Below are positions 1 to 11,363 of a DNA stretch of 64,000 nucleotides, piece by piece. The stretch is taken from assembly GCA_024305745.1 (NCBI GenBank), contig JAHRBS010000002.1, forward strand, positions 3,038,001-3,102,000, written 5' to 3'. This DNA comes from Polyporus tsugae (lineage: Eukaryota; Basidiomycota; Agaricomycetes; Polyporales; Polyporaceae). The notes beneath the pieces are model-generated. The model was not told the origin of the DNA. It saw only the letters and a list, made by a program, of their open reading frames with translations, and did no database searches. Position 1 is the stretch's first letter. Each line of letters starts with the position of its first letter. The position numbers and the translations under genes were made by a program.

Positions 1-1
1 C

Positions 2-316
2 AATCGTAGGCTCGTATCAGCATCCTCATGCCATCCTATAGCTAGGTACGAGTACCCGTGGGCTGCTGGAATCTCTATTTCGAGCCTGGGGGACCGCGGC
101 TCCGAGCCCTCGTCTGATGAACAGCGTGACTCCTCAGCCACGGAGATACGCCACGACGATATTTTCGACTCTGTGGGGGAAGGTGGGACCCCACTCAGGG
201 AGCAGGATACCAAAGAGTCGGAGAAGCGCGGGGACGCCTCCACGTCAGCGGGGGAAGACGGCTCCTCAGAGGGAGGGGTTCGTAGTCGAGATCCTTCGGA
301 AGGGGGCTGCAGTTGA
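2..316 (+). CDS. 3' end of an unidentified protein-coding gene (partial)
   Basis: A reading frame is open from the first bases of the window to a TGA at 314-316, about 104 codons. The translated tail is hydrophilic and rich in Asp, Glu, Ser and Gly, for example DIFDSVGEGGTPLREQ and STSAGEDGSSEGG. That is typical of a disordered acidic C-terminus and unlike the Arg/Pro/Ala-rich shadow frames nearby. It ends about 100 bp before the stop of the BTB gene on the other strand, so the two genes would be tail to tail. No domain is visible, so no function is assigned. The body of the gene would lie left of the window, and the open frame could also be chance. Confidence 0.4.
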   Translation, partial: NRRLVSASSCHPIARYEYPWAAGISISSLGDRGSEPSSDEQRDSSATEIRHDDIFDSVGEGGTPLREQDTKESEKRGDASTSAGEDGSSEGGVRSRDPSEGGCS

Positions 317-412
317 CCTGCGGGAGGCATCACTAAATGTGACGATTCGAAACAAAAAGAAAATCGTAAGCACGGGAGGAATTGAGGGCTCGGCAGGCGG
401 GTTGAACCGACC

Positions 413-1692
413 TTATAATGACTCGGGGAAGAAGTACTTCTGGAGATTGGACGCCTCGTCGCTGCATAGCGTCTCGCTGATGCCGACGAGGCGCTCTGCA
501 CACTCTCCGCAAATCGGGGAGGATCCTCCGGGGGCGAATAGGGTCTGGTAAGGAAGACTCTTGAACTTCAAGGGGGAGAGCAGATCGCGCAGGTCAGGCC
601 GGTAGGGCCCGGGCATCTTCATGTGCGCCATATACGCCTCGCGAATCTTGCGCACGCCCTCCTTGCCCTCACATCGGATAACACTCCTCTGTGTCCGCAG
701 GCACTCCCAGTCCTCAGCAGGGAAGCAGGGAACGCCTTCACGAGGTTGTCGTGGTTGGCGATGTGGAGCAACGGAATCGCGAGCATGCACCTGTCGAAAT
801 CGTCGTCGGAAAGCTGCTCAACGACTCCGTCCTCGCGCGCGATGCCGCTGCGGAGCTGCGACGGAGACAGGAGGCAACACGCGTACAGCGCGAGTGGGAA
901 CCGGGGCGAGTCGAAGAGGCGGGCGAGGTTGAGGGCTTCAATGGCGTTCTCGAAGTCTACTGTGATGCCGCACTCCCTGCTCCACCGCTCCCAGTTGTTC
1001 TGGAAACTGTCGTTGTTGCCGGCGAACAACATGGGCGCGTGTGACTTGAAAAAGTGCATGATCCGGCTGAGGGCCGCAAGCTTGGTGTCGCATGCGCCGA
1101 GCTCGTGCGCGGTTCGAGCGAGAGCGGCGAGCGACGAGAACGATAAGCGTCCTTCGTCACCCGAAGAACTGGTGAGAACGTCGTGAGTGAACAATGTCGC
1201 ATCTATGTAATGCATGTACAGTGTGCCAGTGGGACGAACGCACCGTCTGTAGGCCAGCCAGCTCAGCTTTCTATAGGGAGGTATGAGCCACTAGTCGGTG
1301 AAGGATATGATTGGGACCTACGTATGACACATAGAGTCCGTCACGACATCTAGAAAGGGCTCTAATCTGGCACTGGGGATATCGAGGTGTACGATCGGGC
1401 AGCCGAAGGACGACTCCTTGTCCGCTGTCTTGGTAGCACCTGTGATGAGATCGGCGAGGCGGCGAGAAGCGCTTCGTAGGCAGTCGCTCCGCACTCGGTA
1501 GGCGACACGGTCCGAGGTGATGAGGGCGACATGGACGTCGTCGAACCAGAACTTGTAGTTGATTGTCGTGGGTATCCGCGATACGATTGAAGGCGGTCGA
1601 CTCAATGTGGACCTTCGCTCGGGAGTTCTCAAGCTATCGCTAGAGGAGCTGGTCGAGGGCGATAATGGAGGGCTGTATGGTTTGGGAGACAT
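413..1692 (-). pseudogene. BTB/POZ-domain protein, apparent frameshift (BTB0)
   Basis: Exon 1 starts at the ATG at 1692 (MSPKPYSP) and carries a divergent BTB core: WFDDVHVALITSDRVAYRVR, then a VxLDIPSARLEPFLDVV strand before an intron at about 1215-1330. Exon 2 has the helical C-terminal half seen in the other BTB genes here: LAALARTAHELGA, ENAIEALNLARLFDSP and LYACCLLSPSQLRSG, with the R-x-D-G-V turn. Near 740 the frame is lost. The homologous continuation (FPAEDWECLRTQ to the C-terminal CGEC) lies in another frame, with its stop at 413. A 29-nt intron would formally repair this but is too short to be likely. I therefore read it as a frameshifted copy. It is divergent from PHO88. Members of this family are presumed protein-interaction adaptors; their partners are unknown. 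Confidence 0.62.
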
Positions 1693-2371
1693 TTTAGCAA
1701 ACAAAAGATGGACTGAACTGGGGGAACTCAGGATGCATGAGACGTAAAGAGAAAAATCACCGCTCACTGGTATATATAAGAACTACGTGGGAAAGAGGCG
1801 TGCTTCCAGTGTATTAGGTTCAAGCCTCGATGGATCGATCCCGACTCGTGGGGTGTACGCGGAGCATTTGAATGTGCATGGCCGTCGAGCATCGTTGTGA
1901 ACCTGTAACTTTATGCGTATCTCTAGAGAATGACAGTATCCGAGTCGGATTCATCCACCACGAGGCAGCTTTTCGAGTCAAGTGATCCTTCATATGTGGC
2001 TCCCACCTTGAGTAATAATGCATAGCTGGAAACCTGGATGGGGAAATTAGTGTGATAGACAAGGATAAACATGGGGGAAAAGAGCAAGTCTCAACTCGGC
2101 GCTCGTTGCTCAAGCGCTCAAGACCTTCGTGTCGGCGGATACCGAGAGTGGGTCGAGGCACGTGCTCAGAGGAGGAGCGATATGCCGCGCCGAAAAAGGA
2201 AACGACACGTCTTAGGTCGCCTGCGTCCCAAAAATCGGCAGTAGCTTGCGCATTCCCTCCTCCTCCTCCCCTCCTCCTCCTCTCGGTTTTATTCCAGTCC
2301 TCGGCCTCTCTCCTTCTCTCCGTGTCCTTGTTTTTGATCTCGACCGCAACCTCCGGCACACGCACTCCAAC
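1693..2371. promoter_or_regulatory. Shared upstream region of BTB0 (-) and PHO88 (+)
   Basis: This is 0.68 kb between two divergent starts. A TATATATAAG string at 1771-1780 lies about 80 bp upstream of the BTB0 ATG and fits a TATA box for that gene. Immediately before the PHO88 ATG there is a long pyrimidine-rich tract (about 2250-2340), a common basidiomycete core-promoter feature. No convincing ORF is seen. Confidence 0.35.
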
Positions 2372-3480
2372 ATGAACCCCGCCGTCCAGAACCTCGTCAT
2401 CTCCCTTGGCGCCATGCAACGTCCGTCCGCCCGCTGTCCTCCGTTTTGTTTGCCGCCGCTGACCTTCCTCCCTTTCCTTCTCGCGCGCCCATTACCACTG
2501 CGATCCGGCGTTCTCAACCTGCTGCGAACACCGTCCGAACACGGCTTTGACAACCGTGCGGGGCCTGATGCGGATATGTGAACGGGCGTGCAGTGGCCAA
2601 GAAGGTGCCGTTCGACGACCCGCAGGTGCTGACATACGTCCGCATTGCGTACGTGGCGACCCAGGTCATCGTCCTCGGCGTGTACTTCTACGTCGGCCAG
2701 CAGGTGCGTCCCTTGCAACTCACCGCGCTGATGCGCGAAGACAGGGTGCTCACGCGACCCGCTGGCAGATCAAGAAGAAGAACGACCAGACGGTGCTCAA
2801 ATATGGTGCGTTCTCCTTGCTTTCTTGTGCCGGACGAGAGCCAGCGTTGCTGAACGAGTGTCCCCGGGGGTGCAGTCGAGCCCAGTCCGATGGTACGTGT
2901 CACTTAACATATAGTATAGACGTCCTGCTGGCGGGTCCTACTGCGCGCGAATGCTGACTTCACTGTTCGTTTGGCGGTGACGTGGACAGGACTCGAACGG
3001 TGGCAAGCTCATCACGACGACCATACGGGACTACGACCTGCAGGAGACGTCGAAACTCATGCGCGCGGTGTACTTCGGCCTCGCGATGATGTCGTTCATG
3101 CATCTCTACCTCAAGTATGTCCCCTGTTCTTCCGCTTCGCGTCTATTTTCCGCTCGGCCTTGCCCACCTTCCGTGTCCCCCCAACCCGCCCTACACCGTC
3201 TTCCGTCTTCCATCAATTTCCTCCTCTTAACAAGAGCTCGGTCTGACCCTGCTCCCACTCTCGCAGGTATACCCAGCCACTCTTCATCCAGGCGCTCATG
3301 GGCGTCAAGACCCTCTACGACGCAAAGCCGGTCGCAATCTACGTCTTTGGCAAGCCCGCAGAGGGCGACCTCAAGCGGCCCTTCAAGCAAGGCGGCATGT
3401 TCGGCGCCGCCGCGGATCCCCAGACGGACAAGGCCGCGATCGATGAGGCCGAGAAGAAGGTCGGCAAGAAGGAGGACTGA
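2372..3480 (+). CDS. PHO88: PHO88/SND3 family ER membrane protein
   Basis: Six exons read cleanly: 2372-2420, 2594-2703, 2769-2805, 2876-2892 (17 nt), 2990-3114 and 3267-3480. They sum to 552 nt, or 183 residues, close to yeast Pho88. The N-terminus MNPAVQNLVISLGAMQLAKK leads into a membrane helix (YVATQVIVLGVYFYVGQQ). Next come IKKKNDQTVLKYVEPSPM, the TTTIRDYDL strand, the second helix FGLAMMSFMHLYLKYTQPL and the family signature FGKPAEGDLKRPFK, with a Lys/Glu-rich tail. Pho88/Snd3 is an ER membrane protein first linked to phosphate uptake and later to SRP-independent targeting of membrane proteins. The tiny exon 4 is supported because it restores the conserved YVEP motif in frame. Confidence 0.95.
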
Positions 3481-3785
3481 GCGCCGGGCGCGCCGACCAC
3501 GCTTGTCGGGGCGCATTAGCTGGGGTAGACGATGTGGGGACGCTGTGCGCTTATGTATGGTAGGATCTGTATGTGCGTTACGGATGGTGGGTCCTTGGCC
3601 GTAAAATTATCCTTGGTTAATATCCATGCTCGGCGCCGGCGCCGGTCGTCCCGTCAACGTCAAGAGGTCAAGGATGCCGCAGGCAGGCCTATGGTAGTAT
3701 GGATCTGTATGCTGGACCTTGCAGGCTCTATTCTGCAATTGGGTGCTCAGTCTTCTTCAACGTTGACGCTTCACTTGCCTCTCGT

Positions 3786-4307
3786 TCAGAGAGCCCCCAC
3801 GTCCTCGCCGTCTCCTCCCGCCGTCCCGCTCTCAAACTGCCGCCCCCGCGCGTCTGCATATGCAGACGCTAGCCGCTCCCCCGTCTCCGCCCCCGAGTCC
3901 GGGTTGCGCCCGTGTGGATTGAGAGTCGAATTGAGCGCATCGAAGTCGCGCTGCGCGGCGTGCGCGAACGCCTCCCGCGACCGCGTGTCGCTCCCCTGTT
4001 GCGCGTCCTGCAGCTCGGACGATAGGGGCCCGCCGTCGAGCGATTGGTCGATGAGGCCGAACTCCGGGTTGAAGGGAGCGGTTTCTTGGATCATGTCGGC
4101 GTGTCGCTCGTTGAGTGGCGAGAAAGTGTTCGGGGCGGCCCCTTCGGAGGTGGCTGGTGTATTGGGGATGGTCGATGAACTCACTTGAGAGCCTGAGGAG
4201 GGGACATGATGTGGAGGGGACTTACTGTCTCCCTCTGGAGGATAATTGCGGGTTTGGACGTACTCGTCCTGGGTTTGGACGTCCCGCGCCTGGGGATCGT
4301 TGTTCAT
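3786..4307 (-). CDS. Small hydrophilic hypothetical protein
   Basis: An uninterrupted 173-codon frame starts MNNDPQARDVQTQDEYVQ and ends GGDGEDVGAL. It is rich in Asn, Asp, Gln, Ser and Pro, with no membrane segment and no recognised domain. The stretch FGLIDQSLDGGPLSSELQ and the helical SREAFAHAAQRDFDALNS look protein-like, and the frame has natural codon texture compared with its shadows. A GTAAGT...CAG pair inside (about 4190-4225) could be a 33-nt in-frame intron but is shorter than the local norm. It converges on PHO88 with a 0.3 kb gap. Function is unknown. It may be a stress- or conidiation-type disordered protein, but that is only an impression from composition. Confidence 0.55.
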   Translation of the reverse strand: MNNDPQARDVQTQDEYVQTRNYPPEGDSKSPPHHVPSSGSQVSSSTIPNTPATSEGAAPNTFSPLNERHADMIQETAPFNPEFGLIDQSLDGGPLSSELQDAQQGSDTRSREAFAHAAQRDFDALNSTLNPHGRNPDSGAETGERLASAYADARGRQFESGTAGGDGEDVGAL

Positions 4308-5450
4308 GGAGTAGTGGTTGGTGTCTCAATGTGAAGCAGGTGAGAAGTGGGTCTTAGCTGGCTGCTGGAGCAGAGGCGCACTGACGATGGTCGATATATG
4401 CGTTCTTGGCTTGTCGGTGGTGATTGCTGGAGTCTCATTTTTCGACGACTTCGGGTTTTTTTATATGTACGGGGACATGACGTCGGGGCACCGATGACGC
4501 GGTGGATCGGGCCTTTGCACGCATCGTCTACCGCCGCCTTGTCTCCCGTATGTGGGCAGACGATTACATAAGATGACCTATATAGTGTATGCGGGGAGGG
4601 AGGACGGTCATAGACCGGGAGCTTTTGAAGTCTTTCCTATAAGTAAGTATGGTGGGGAAGGGTCCTGGAGGGATCCGACTCATCGGTGATGCGAGGCACA
4701 GTTTGGGGCACAGTCTCGATGAATTTGCAACCTCCGGTAACCAGACCGGCACACCGGCAAGGTTTTTGCCTCCGAGAAAGCCGGCTGAGCCGCAGTTTGA
4801 TTGGGCGCGGGCGGCTCGGAAGGCCAAGCTCATTCAAACCACCACATTCTCGCTGCCACACTGCTGCGACCCCTCCTGCTCGCCGTCCACCCGTCGATGC
4901 CGCTCACGTTCTCTAGTTCTGTAACTACGCTGACAGCATTTGCCGAGCTGTTCCGGCGACTCACAACCTGTGCATTGCCACCGCAGCGCAAAACACCAGA
5001 ACCGCGCTGAAAACTCCATCCCAAGTCGCGGCGCATTTCTCTGAGGATGTTAACGCAGACATTCGATGCATACCATGCCTCGCTTCTGTTTTTAGCCTTC
5101 GGAAAACGTTTTGTGGCTTCTCGGAACCCATTTTCGGTTGCATTCTAACACATTGAATCGTTGCATTCACTCCACGTCGCGGCCGACTGAAGTAATGGCG
5201 GCGACAATCCGACAGGTCATAACTGGGACGTCGACGGCACTTATCTTACGTACACTGCCCCTAGTGCTGCGTTCAACCAGTTCACGGCCTTCTACGCCGC
5301 TCTGTGTGACCGTTTCTGCGCAGGACTCTAGCGGAGATGATGCGTTTCTCCTTGGCTTTCGCCATCTTCTCAAGGTCCTGCTGCGTGTACGAACCTCCAG
5401 GCGGTAGTATATAACTTTCACTGTATTGTCAGAGGTCGCCAAGTGATACA
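4308..5450. other. Intergenic, no gene recognised
   Basis: This 1.1 kb separates the hypothetical gene (-) from the first TVP38-like gene (+). Only short, mutually overlapping frames occur, without domain sense or splice support. It should hold both promoters. Confidence 0.4.
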
Positions 5451-7644
5451 ATGTCAGCCTTACGAGGAACAATGGCCCAAAGGTGAGTCCCCCACTTCCC
5501 ATTCTCCCGTCAACGCTCAGAATTTACAAGCCTCGCAGAACCACCGCTATAGACTGCCCCGCCCCGCCTCCGCCCCAGTTGGCAGTCAAAGGCACCCACC
5601 GCTACCCGCCCAATCTGAGTCCCTCGTCTTCTGCGGCGGTTGTCTCCTCCAACTCGCACCCACCCGATGGCATTATCATCGCCTTCCGAAGCGACAGCAA
5701 TGACAAAAACAAATCCATCGTCGCGCCCGTGGACCGCTGGCTAACGCGCACGCCCGACCCGACGCCGTCCGAGGATTTCCTGCTCACACACAAGGCGCGC
5801 CAGTGCAACTGGGCGAGAATACTCGACTGGCGGCGGTACAAGAACCCGCGCGTGTTCTGTGTGTTAGCTCCCCGTCTCCTTGATTCTCCCTCCGATGCTC
5901 ATGCTCACTTTGGCTTTACTCATGTTGGATTGACGGATCGCAGGGCCGCTCGCGGTGACGGCGACGCTGGTGCTGATCCTGATACTCTTCATTGCGTTCA
6001 AGGACCAGCTTGTGGACAAGATGCAGCCGTTTGCAAATTGGATGTATGAGTGAGTTCCCCCCCCCTCCAGCCTCGGCCCGTCCTAGTCCGCCGTCCACCA
6101 ACACCGGACGATCCCAGGGAGGTCCTGTGCTGACCGTCCATGCACTGCGCCTTCTGCTTTTCTTCTTCCTCGCAGAACACCAGGCGGGTGGGCAATCCCC
6201 ATCGGGCTCCTCATCGTGATGTCCTTCCCTCCGGCAAGTATCGCACCCCTTCATTCCTGGCTGTGACGCTGACACGGACGTCTTCCCTCCCCTCCCCTCC
6301 CAGCTCTTCGGCCACGAAATTGTCGCGATCCTCTGCGGCGTCGTCTGGGGCATCTGGCTCGGTTTCGCCATCGTCGCCGCGGGCACCGCCCTCGGCGAGC
6401 TCGCGAACTTCTAGTACGTCTCCCCTCCTCCCTCTCCCCCCTTTACGGTATTTGCAGCGGTGTCGGCTCACTGGCAGACAACGGCCCCTTGAACAAAGTG
6501 CGTACAAGTGGTGGTGCGGCACGCGCGGGCGGAAGCTCGAGGAGAGCAACCTCAACTGGGCGATCCTCGCTGAGGTCATCCGGACCGGTGGGCTCAAGAT
6601 GCCGCTCCTAATGCGCCTCACGTACATCCCTAGCCACTGTGCGTCCTCCCCGTTCGCTTTCACTTTCCCTTTCCCTTTCCCTTTCACTTTCACTTTCCCT
6701 TTCCCTTTCCCTTTCGAATTCGCCTCGCCTCCGAGGATGACAGAGGTGGCACTGGCTGATCGCGCGAGTGGACAGTCCTGACGGCAGTGTTCTCGACGTG
6801 CGGCATGAACTTCTGGATCTTCACCGCCGCCGCCGTGCTCTCGCTCCCGAAGCAGCTCGCGGTCGTGTTCATCGGTGTGTCCGGTGCCAACGGTGAGTGG
6901 TCACTCCCCGGGTGCTTCGCGTTTCAGTCTCTACCCCGGTCCCCGGGAGGCTGGAGCTGACGGTTGGACTGCGTGCGCAGGGGAGGACCTGCCGACGACG
7001 ACGAGGGCGATCAAATACACTGTGATCGGCGCGTCGGTCCTGCTGACGCTCGTCGCGATGTGGTACATATGCAACAGGATGGACGAGGTGAAGGGTCTGG
7101 TGATCTATGGGCGCCGGAAGCGCAGGTGAGCCTTGTCCGAGTCCTTGCGAGAACCAAATTGGAGTGAGTGTGATTTTGATTGACGGACTTTATATGGCGC
7201 AGACAGGCGAAGCTCCTCGCCGCGGCGGGGTACTACCCTCCCGACCTCGCGTACGAGTTGGAAGAGCGGGTGGAAGAGACGAAGCCAGGCGGAGCGATCA
7301 CGCGAGTGCAAGCGCAATTCGATGAGCTCGAGTTGGAGAGCCAGGAAGTCCGAGCTCCAAGGCCCCGCCTGCATCCTCCACCTCCTCCTCGCTCATGCCC
7401 GAACTCGAGCGTGGATCCGATCGCGACTCGGAGCGGGGCCTCCGACGCCATCTGGCACTATCCGAAGACGAGCGTCGACGAGCGCCCGAGGTCGCCGCAC
7501 ATATCGCACTTGAACTCTGTCGAGGTCGTGCACGGGCAACTCGGCGGCGCGGCGGAGAAGCGCAGAAGCACAAGTGTCGCCCACAGCGCTACCCCGAAGT
7601 TCGAGTTTGCTCTGGTCGGGGCACGCGCGGTGAGTGGGATCTGA
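5451..7644 (+). CDS. TVP38: TVP38-like VTT/DedA-family Golgi membrane protein (copy A)
   Basis: Exon 1 (ATG at 5451, MSALRGTMAQ) splices to a Pro/Ser-rich cytosolic N-terminus containing RTPDPTPSE. Further exons supply the first membrane helix (VTATLVLILILFIAFKDQ), TPGGWAIPIGLLIVMSFPP and the VTT core LFGHEIVAILCG/WGIWLGFAIVAAGT/LGELANF. Then come the loop Y-A-Y-K-W-W-C-G, LRLTYIPSH-type helix ends, FSTCGMNFWIF/LSLPKQLAVVFIG, a last helix (VLLTLVAMWYICNRMDEV) and a basic tail. TVP38 proteins belong to the VTT/DedA superfamily, whose characterised members include lipid scramblases, and act in Golgi/late secretory membranes. The intron after LIVMSFPP starts with GCAAGT, a GC-AG intron. No frame break was found. 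It lies in tandem with copy B. Confidence 0.8.
6657..6718. repeat. CTTTCC pyrimidine microsatellite inside a TVP38-A intron
   Basis: About 60 bp of CTTTCC/CTTTCA hexamers lie wholly inside the intron that follows the ...YIPSH exon, so they do not affect the protein. The tract extends the polypyrimidine character well upstream of the acceptor. Confidence 0.8.
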
Positions 7645-8373
7645 CCTCGTGCCTGAAGTTCGGGGAACTGGCACTGAAACACACTTTAGGCTTAGGCGGG
7701 TGCGAACCGGAGCGTGCTGGCTCATGGTCGAGATCAAGATCAGGGTTTGGACGCAAAGCGTAGCTGAAAGAGCGACGGTCTCCGACCCGGCTGTGTGTAC
7801 GCACAGGCCCCTTGGAGGACGCGAACCTCGGTATAGGGGAGTTACTTATTTAAGAGTGAAGAGATGGGGCTCTTGTCCATCTACGGAGGACGGGAGTCCT
7901 ATCTCTGGATCATCGTTACTTGTAAAGCAGATGTTTGCCCAGACCTAGAACGTCCGATGGTTGTGTATCTGGTATGCATGATGTTGTGACGCCTCGATGA
8001 AATGGATTTGAGATGAAGGCCTGGGGAGTCGACACCGTCGGCTGGGCCGCGGCCGGCGGTCTGGTTCGTCGCTCGCCCTCTGCCACTCGCCGGTTGGTCA
8101 GAGACGCCTTTCAAACAGTACATTCATCTCCTCGTCCTTGTTGACCGGGCACTGTACGCGGCCTACACACCGAGTGCGTGTCCTCTTTTGTCCCACCTAC
8201 CCTTCCCTGAATGTCCAATTTCAGACTGCAAGTTCTTTCTACCCCGGACTGATATATGTGTCTCCACCTCGACCTCGATTCCGCGAGGCCTGACCTCGTC
8301 TTTTCCTTTTCGCGTCCACTCCGGCGCATATAGGCCCCGCTTTTCCCTTTCACGATCCAGGTTGTACAGGAGT
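7645..8373. other. Intergenic between TVP38 copies A and B
   Basis: No credible ORF, RNA gene or repeat was seen. It should contain the terminator of copy A and the promoter of copy B. A pyrimidine-rich patch at about 8330-8350 precedes the copy B start. Confidence 0.4.
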
Positions 8374-10180
8374 ATGAGGTGAGTGACCACCGGCTCCCGT
8401 AATCAGAATCCCATTCCTTGAACCATCCTTGTCTTATCTCCCCCGGGCCGGGTACATCTGCAAATAGTTCCAGCAGCGATCCCAACAGGCCCTCGGACAA
8501 CCTCCCTCCATACACTGTCACCGATGACCATCAATACCCGCCCGTCGACGCGCGCGAGCTGACGCGCACGCCCAGCCCGACACCGTCGGAGCAGTTCGCG
8601 CTCACGCACAAGAGCCGCGAGTGCGACTGGAAGCGGGCGTTCGACTTCAAGAACAACCCGCGCCAGATATGTGCGTCGAGTCCTCTCCCCAAGCCACGCT
8701 TTTGTTCGTTGTTGGCTGACGGATGATCGACTTTAAGGTGGATGAATTCGTACGTGCGTGGATACGCGCGTATGACAGAGACGGTGGCGATTGGGGTCTT
8801 GCTAATTGTCCTTCTGATCCGTTCCTGGTGTTCCAGTGTCGAATCGAGAACTGGTTGCGCCCCTGTTCGCGGACTGGATGCACGAGTAGGCCTGCCGACT
8901 CCATCGCGCCGTATGTGTGCGTTTGCTGATATCGTGCCGTGTGTCTTACTCACAGCACTCCCCGGGGGTGGCTCATCCCAATCGCGCTCATGTTCGTCCT
9001 GTCCTTCTCTCCCGTGAGCACGTCACTAGCGTCCTGGACGAGAGAAAGTGGTTTGCTCACCTCGCTCTGGGACGTGTGACAGCTCTTCGGCCACGAGATC
9101 GTCGCCGCACTACTACTCCGATGTGGCGACGTCTGGGGCGTGTGGATCGGATTCGGGATCGTCGCGGCAGGGACTATCCTCGGCGAACTCGGGGGGTTCT
9201 AGTGCGTTCTCCTCCTCTTGTTGGCGCGGTCGCCGCCGAGTCGCAACACGGTTGTGCCTTTATTCGGGTCTGCCTTCGGACGTCGATGCGGACGTGAAGC
9301 GCATTCAAGTACATGTGCAGGGCGCGCGGGAAGAGGATGGAGGAGATCAAGCTTCAGTACGCGCTGCTCGTGGAGGTCGTGCGCGAAGGTGGGTTCAAGA
9401 TCCCCATCGTCATGCGCTTCAGCACCATTCCGGGACATCGTGCGTTCGTCCTTCCTCTTTCCTTTCAGTTGACGGGCTGGTGTGGGGAAGCTGACAAGGG
9501 ACGGGTGGATACTGGACAGTGCTGACCGCGATATTCTCGACGCTCGGGATGACGGTGGGGACGTTCCTCGCCTCGGCCGTCCTCGGCCTCCCGAAACAGC
9601 TCGCGGTCGTGTACATCGGTGTCTCGCAGGCAAACGACGGTGACCCGTTGTACTTAAGTGGGTTCGCGCAAGGCAAGACACTGATGCTGCCATGGTTGAT
9701 GTGCTCGCCATGGGATGCTGTGTGCAACAGACAGCTTGAAGAAGGCGAGGATCATCAAGGCCGTCGTAATCACGGCCACCGTTATCATCACGCACCTCGC
9801 CATGGCCTACATCTACAAGAAGATGGACGACATCAAGGAGGCCGTCGTGTACAGGCGGAAGAAGGCACAGTGCATTTGACGTCTACGTGGTCTCTGTTCC
9901 TTCACCCGAGCGTTCGCTGATCCCTTGGAACCACATCCCTCGTCCGCCTCCATCGTACTCGTCCCTCACAATTCCACATAGCATCCTGCAACCCATTCTC
10001 AGCTCGTCTCCTGCGCGCGCAAAACTCTCCACACGCGGTCCACCACGGGTGACCCCTCGCCAGGCAAAATCGGACGCTCGCTGCCGCGGGATACAGTACC
10101 CCGTGCCAGACGGGGATTCGGAGGTGGAGGACGTACTACTCAAGACCATGGACGACGCAGACCTGGAGCGTGCGGCGTGA
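8374..10180 (+). pseudogene. TVP38-like gene, frameshifted (copy B)
   Basis: A five-base first exon (ATGAG) splices to SSSSDPNRPSDNLPPY... with the family motif RTPSPTPSE. Later exons are well preserved: TPRGWLIPIALMFVLSF, LFGHEIVA, VWIGFGIVAAGTILGELGGF, Y-A-F-K-Y-M-C-R-A-R-G-K, VLTAIFSTLGMTV, VLGLPKQLAVVYIG and YIYKKMDDIKEAVVYRRKK, ending at 10180. The exon encoding the first membrane helix (about 8770-8886) is broken. Against copy D it has a one-base loss after LLIVLLI and a two-base gain before the ADWMH segment, so the homologous peptide runs through three frames. The core also has an in-frame insertion after GHEIVA. Copy D is its closest relative here. It could still make a truncated product, but I consider it a recent pseudogene. 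Confidence 0.68.
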
Positions 10181-11363
10181 CGTCGACTCAGAGTCTTGGG
10201 TCGCGGTTAGCATGCGCATGGGCGCCGACGTTCCGAGTCGTTGTATGCTGCCAGTGGTACCTGCCTTGTTGGGAAGTCGGCGGGGTCTCGGAGCATGCCG
10301 CGTGCACTGCGGCCACGGATTGATGGCGCAGTGTTCTCTACTCAACGCCCGCCCGGGCGCGAGCGCCCAGCGGGATGGTGCGATGGGCACTGAGGTACTG
10401 TATAGTACGTGCGCACTGCACAGCTAAGTTAATGGCGGGTGCCAATATATATTAGTATTAACATAAGTACAGACGAAAAGACCCGAGCCCAAACGGAGGG
10501 GGGGGGGGAAGGAGCGTGCTCACCGTCGCCAACGGCGGGCACACATCTGTGGGAGTCGTCGGCACGCGCGGTCGGGCGGGAAGGACGTCTTGCCGATGGG
10601 AGACTATACTGATGGCGCGCTCGAGATATCTCTTATCAGTCGAGCGCGTTTCCCGCGTTATCTCCGCACAAAGGACTCTGGCAGGGGGTGTTGACTTGTT
10701 GAATAACTTACTTCAAACTGGCAGTGTGCGGGAAAACTCAACTCAACTCCAGGCTTATTAGCCTGCCTAACAACACCGGTACGACAGGCTGCCGGTTTAG
10801 TGTCCAGGAAGATTCGAGAAGTACTGGTCGGACTGGTAGGAATAGACAAAGTGTATTGTGTCAGGTATCTTCGCGCGTTAATAATTATCACTCAGCACAC
10901 TTACATGTGGATGGAACTCGCTGGGGTACTTAAGTACTTCGGATTGAAGTCAGTGACGGGTGAACGTTCGTACGGCAGTCGCTTCCCAGGTTAGGGGCCC
11001 TTCTCTGCGGACTGTGGAAGTACCTTTGGCGAGCCTAAGGGTACGATGTGAGAGTGCACGGACGCGGGAGTCGTCGCAAATAAGGTATACGTCCTCGGCT
11101 ATAAAACGTTCTCACGTGGCATGCAGTCTTCCGCGTCTTGAACTCTTTTTCCGCCTTCATGACTCGGAGCCTCGACTCTTGAGCTTGAGCTTGAACTTCC
11201 AAGCTTCACATCTTGATGATGGAAAAGACTGACCGCGGGTGACGCTCGTAGTCATCATTTCAGATGTCCTGGTCAGCGGGTACAGACAGCTCTGTCTTTA
11301 TATCCCTCTTCCTCCCACCCATGGCCTGGCCACCTCCCACCTCCACCTCGACAGACTTGCAAC
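10181..11363. other. Intergenic; outer end of the left inverted-repeat arm
   Basis: No gene is recognised. An 11-base G run sits near 10498. From about 10,790 rightwards the sequence matches the reverse complement of the region upstream of the second transporter (38.6-40.0 kb). The right arm there carries about 0.9 kb of extra DNA, including a MITE. Confidence 0.5.

Noticed and set aside
730..770. A 29-nt intron (GTGAAG...CTGAG) restoring the BTB0 frame
   Set aside because: Formally it has GT and AG and fixes the frame, but it is much shorter than other introns here and would delete residues conserved at that position. A frameshift is the simpler reading.
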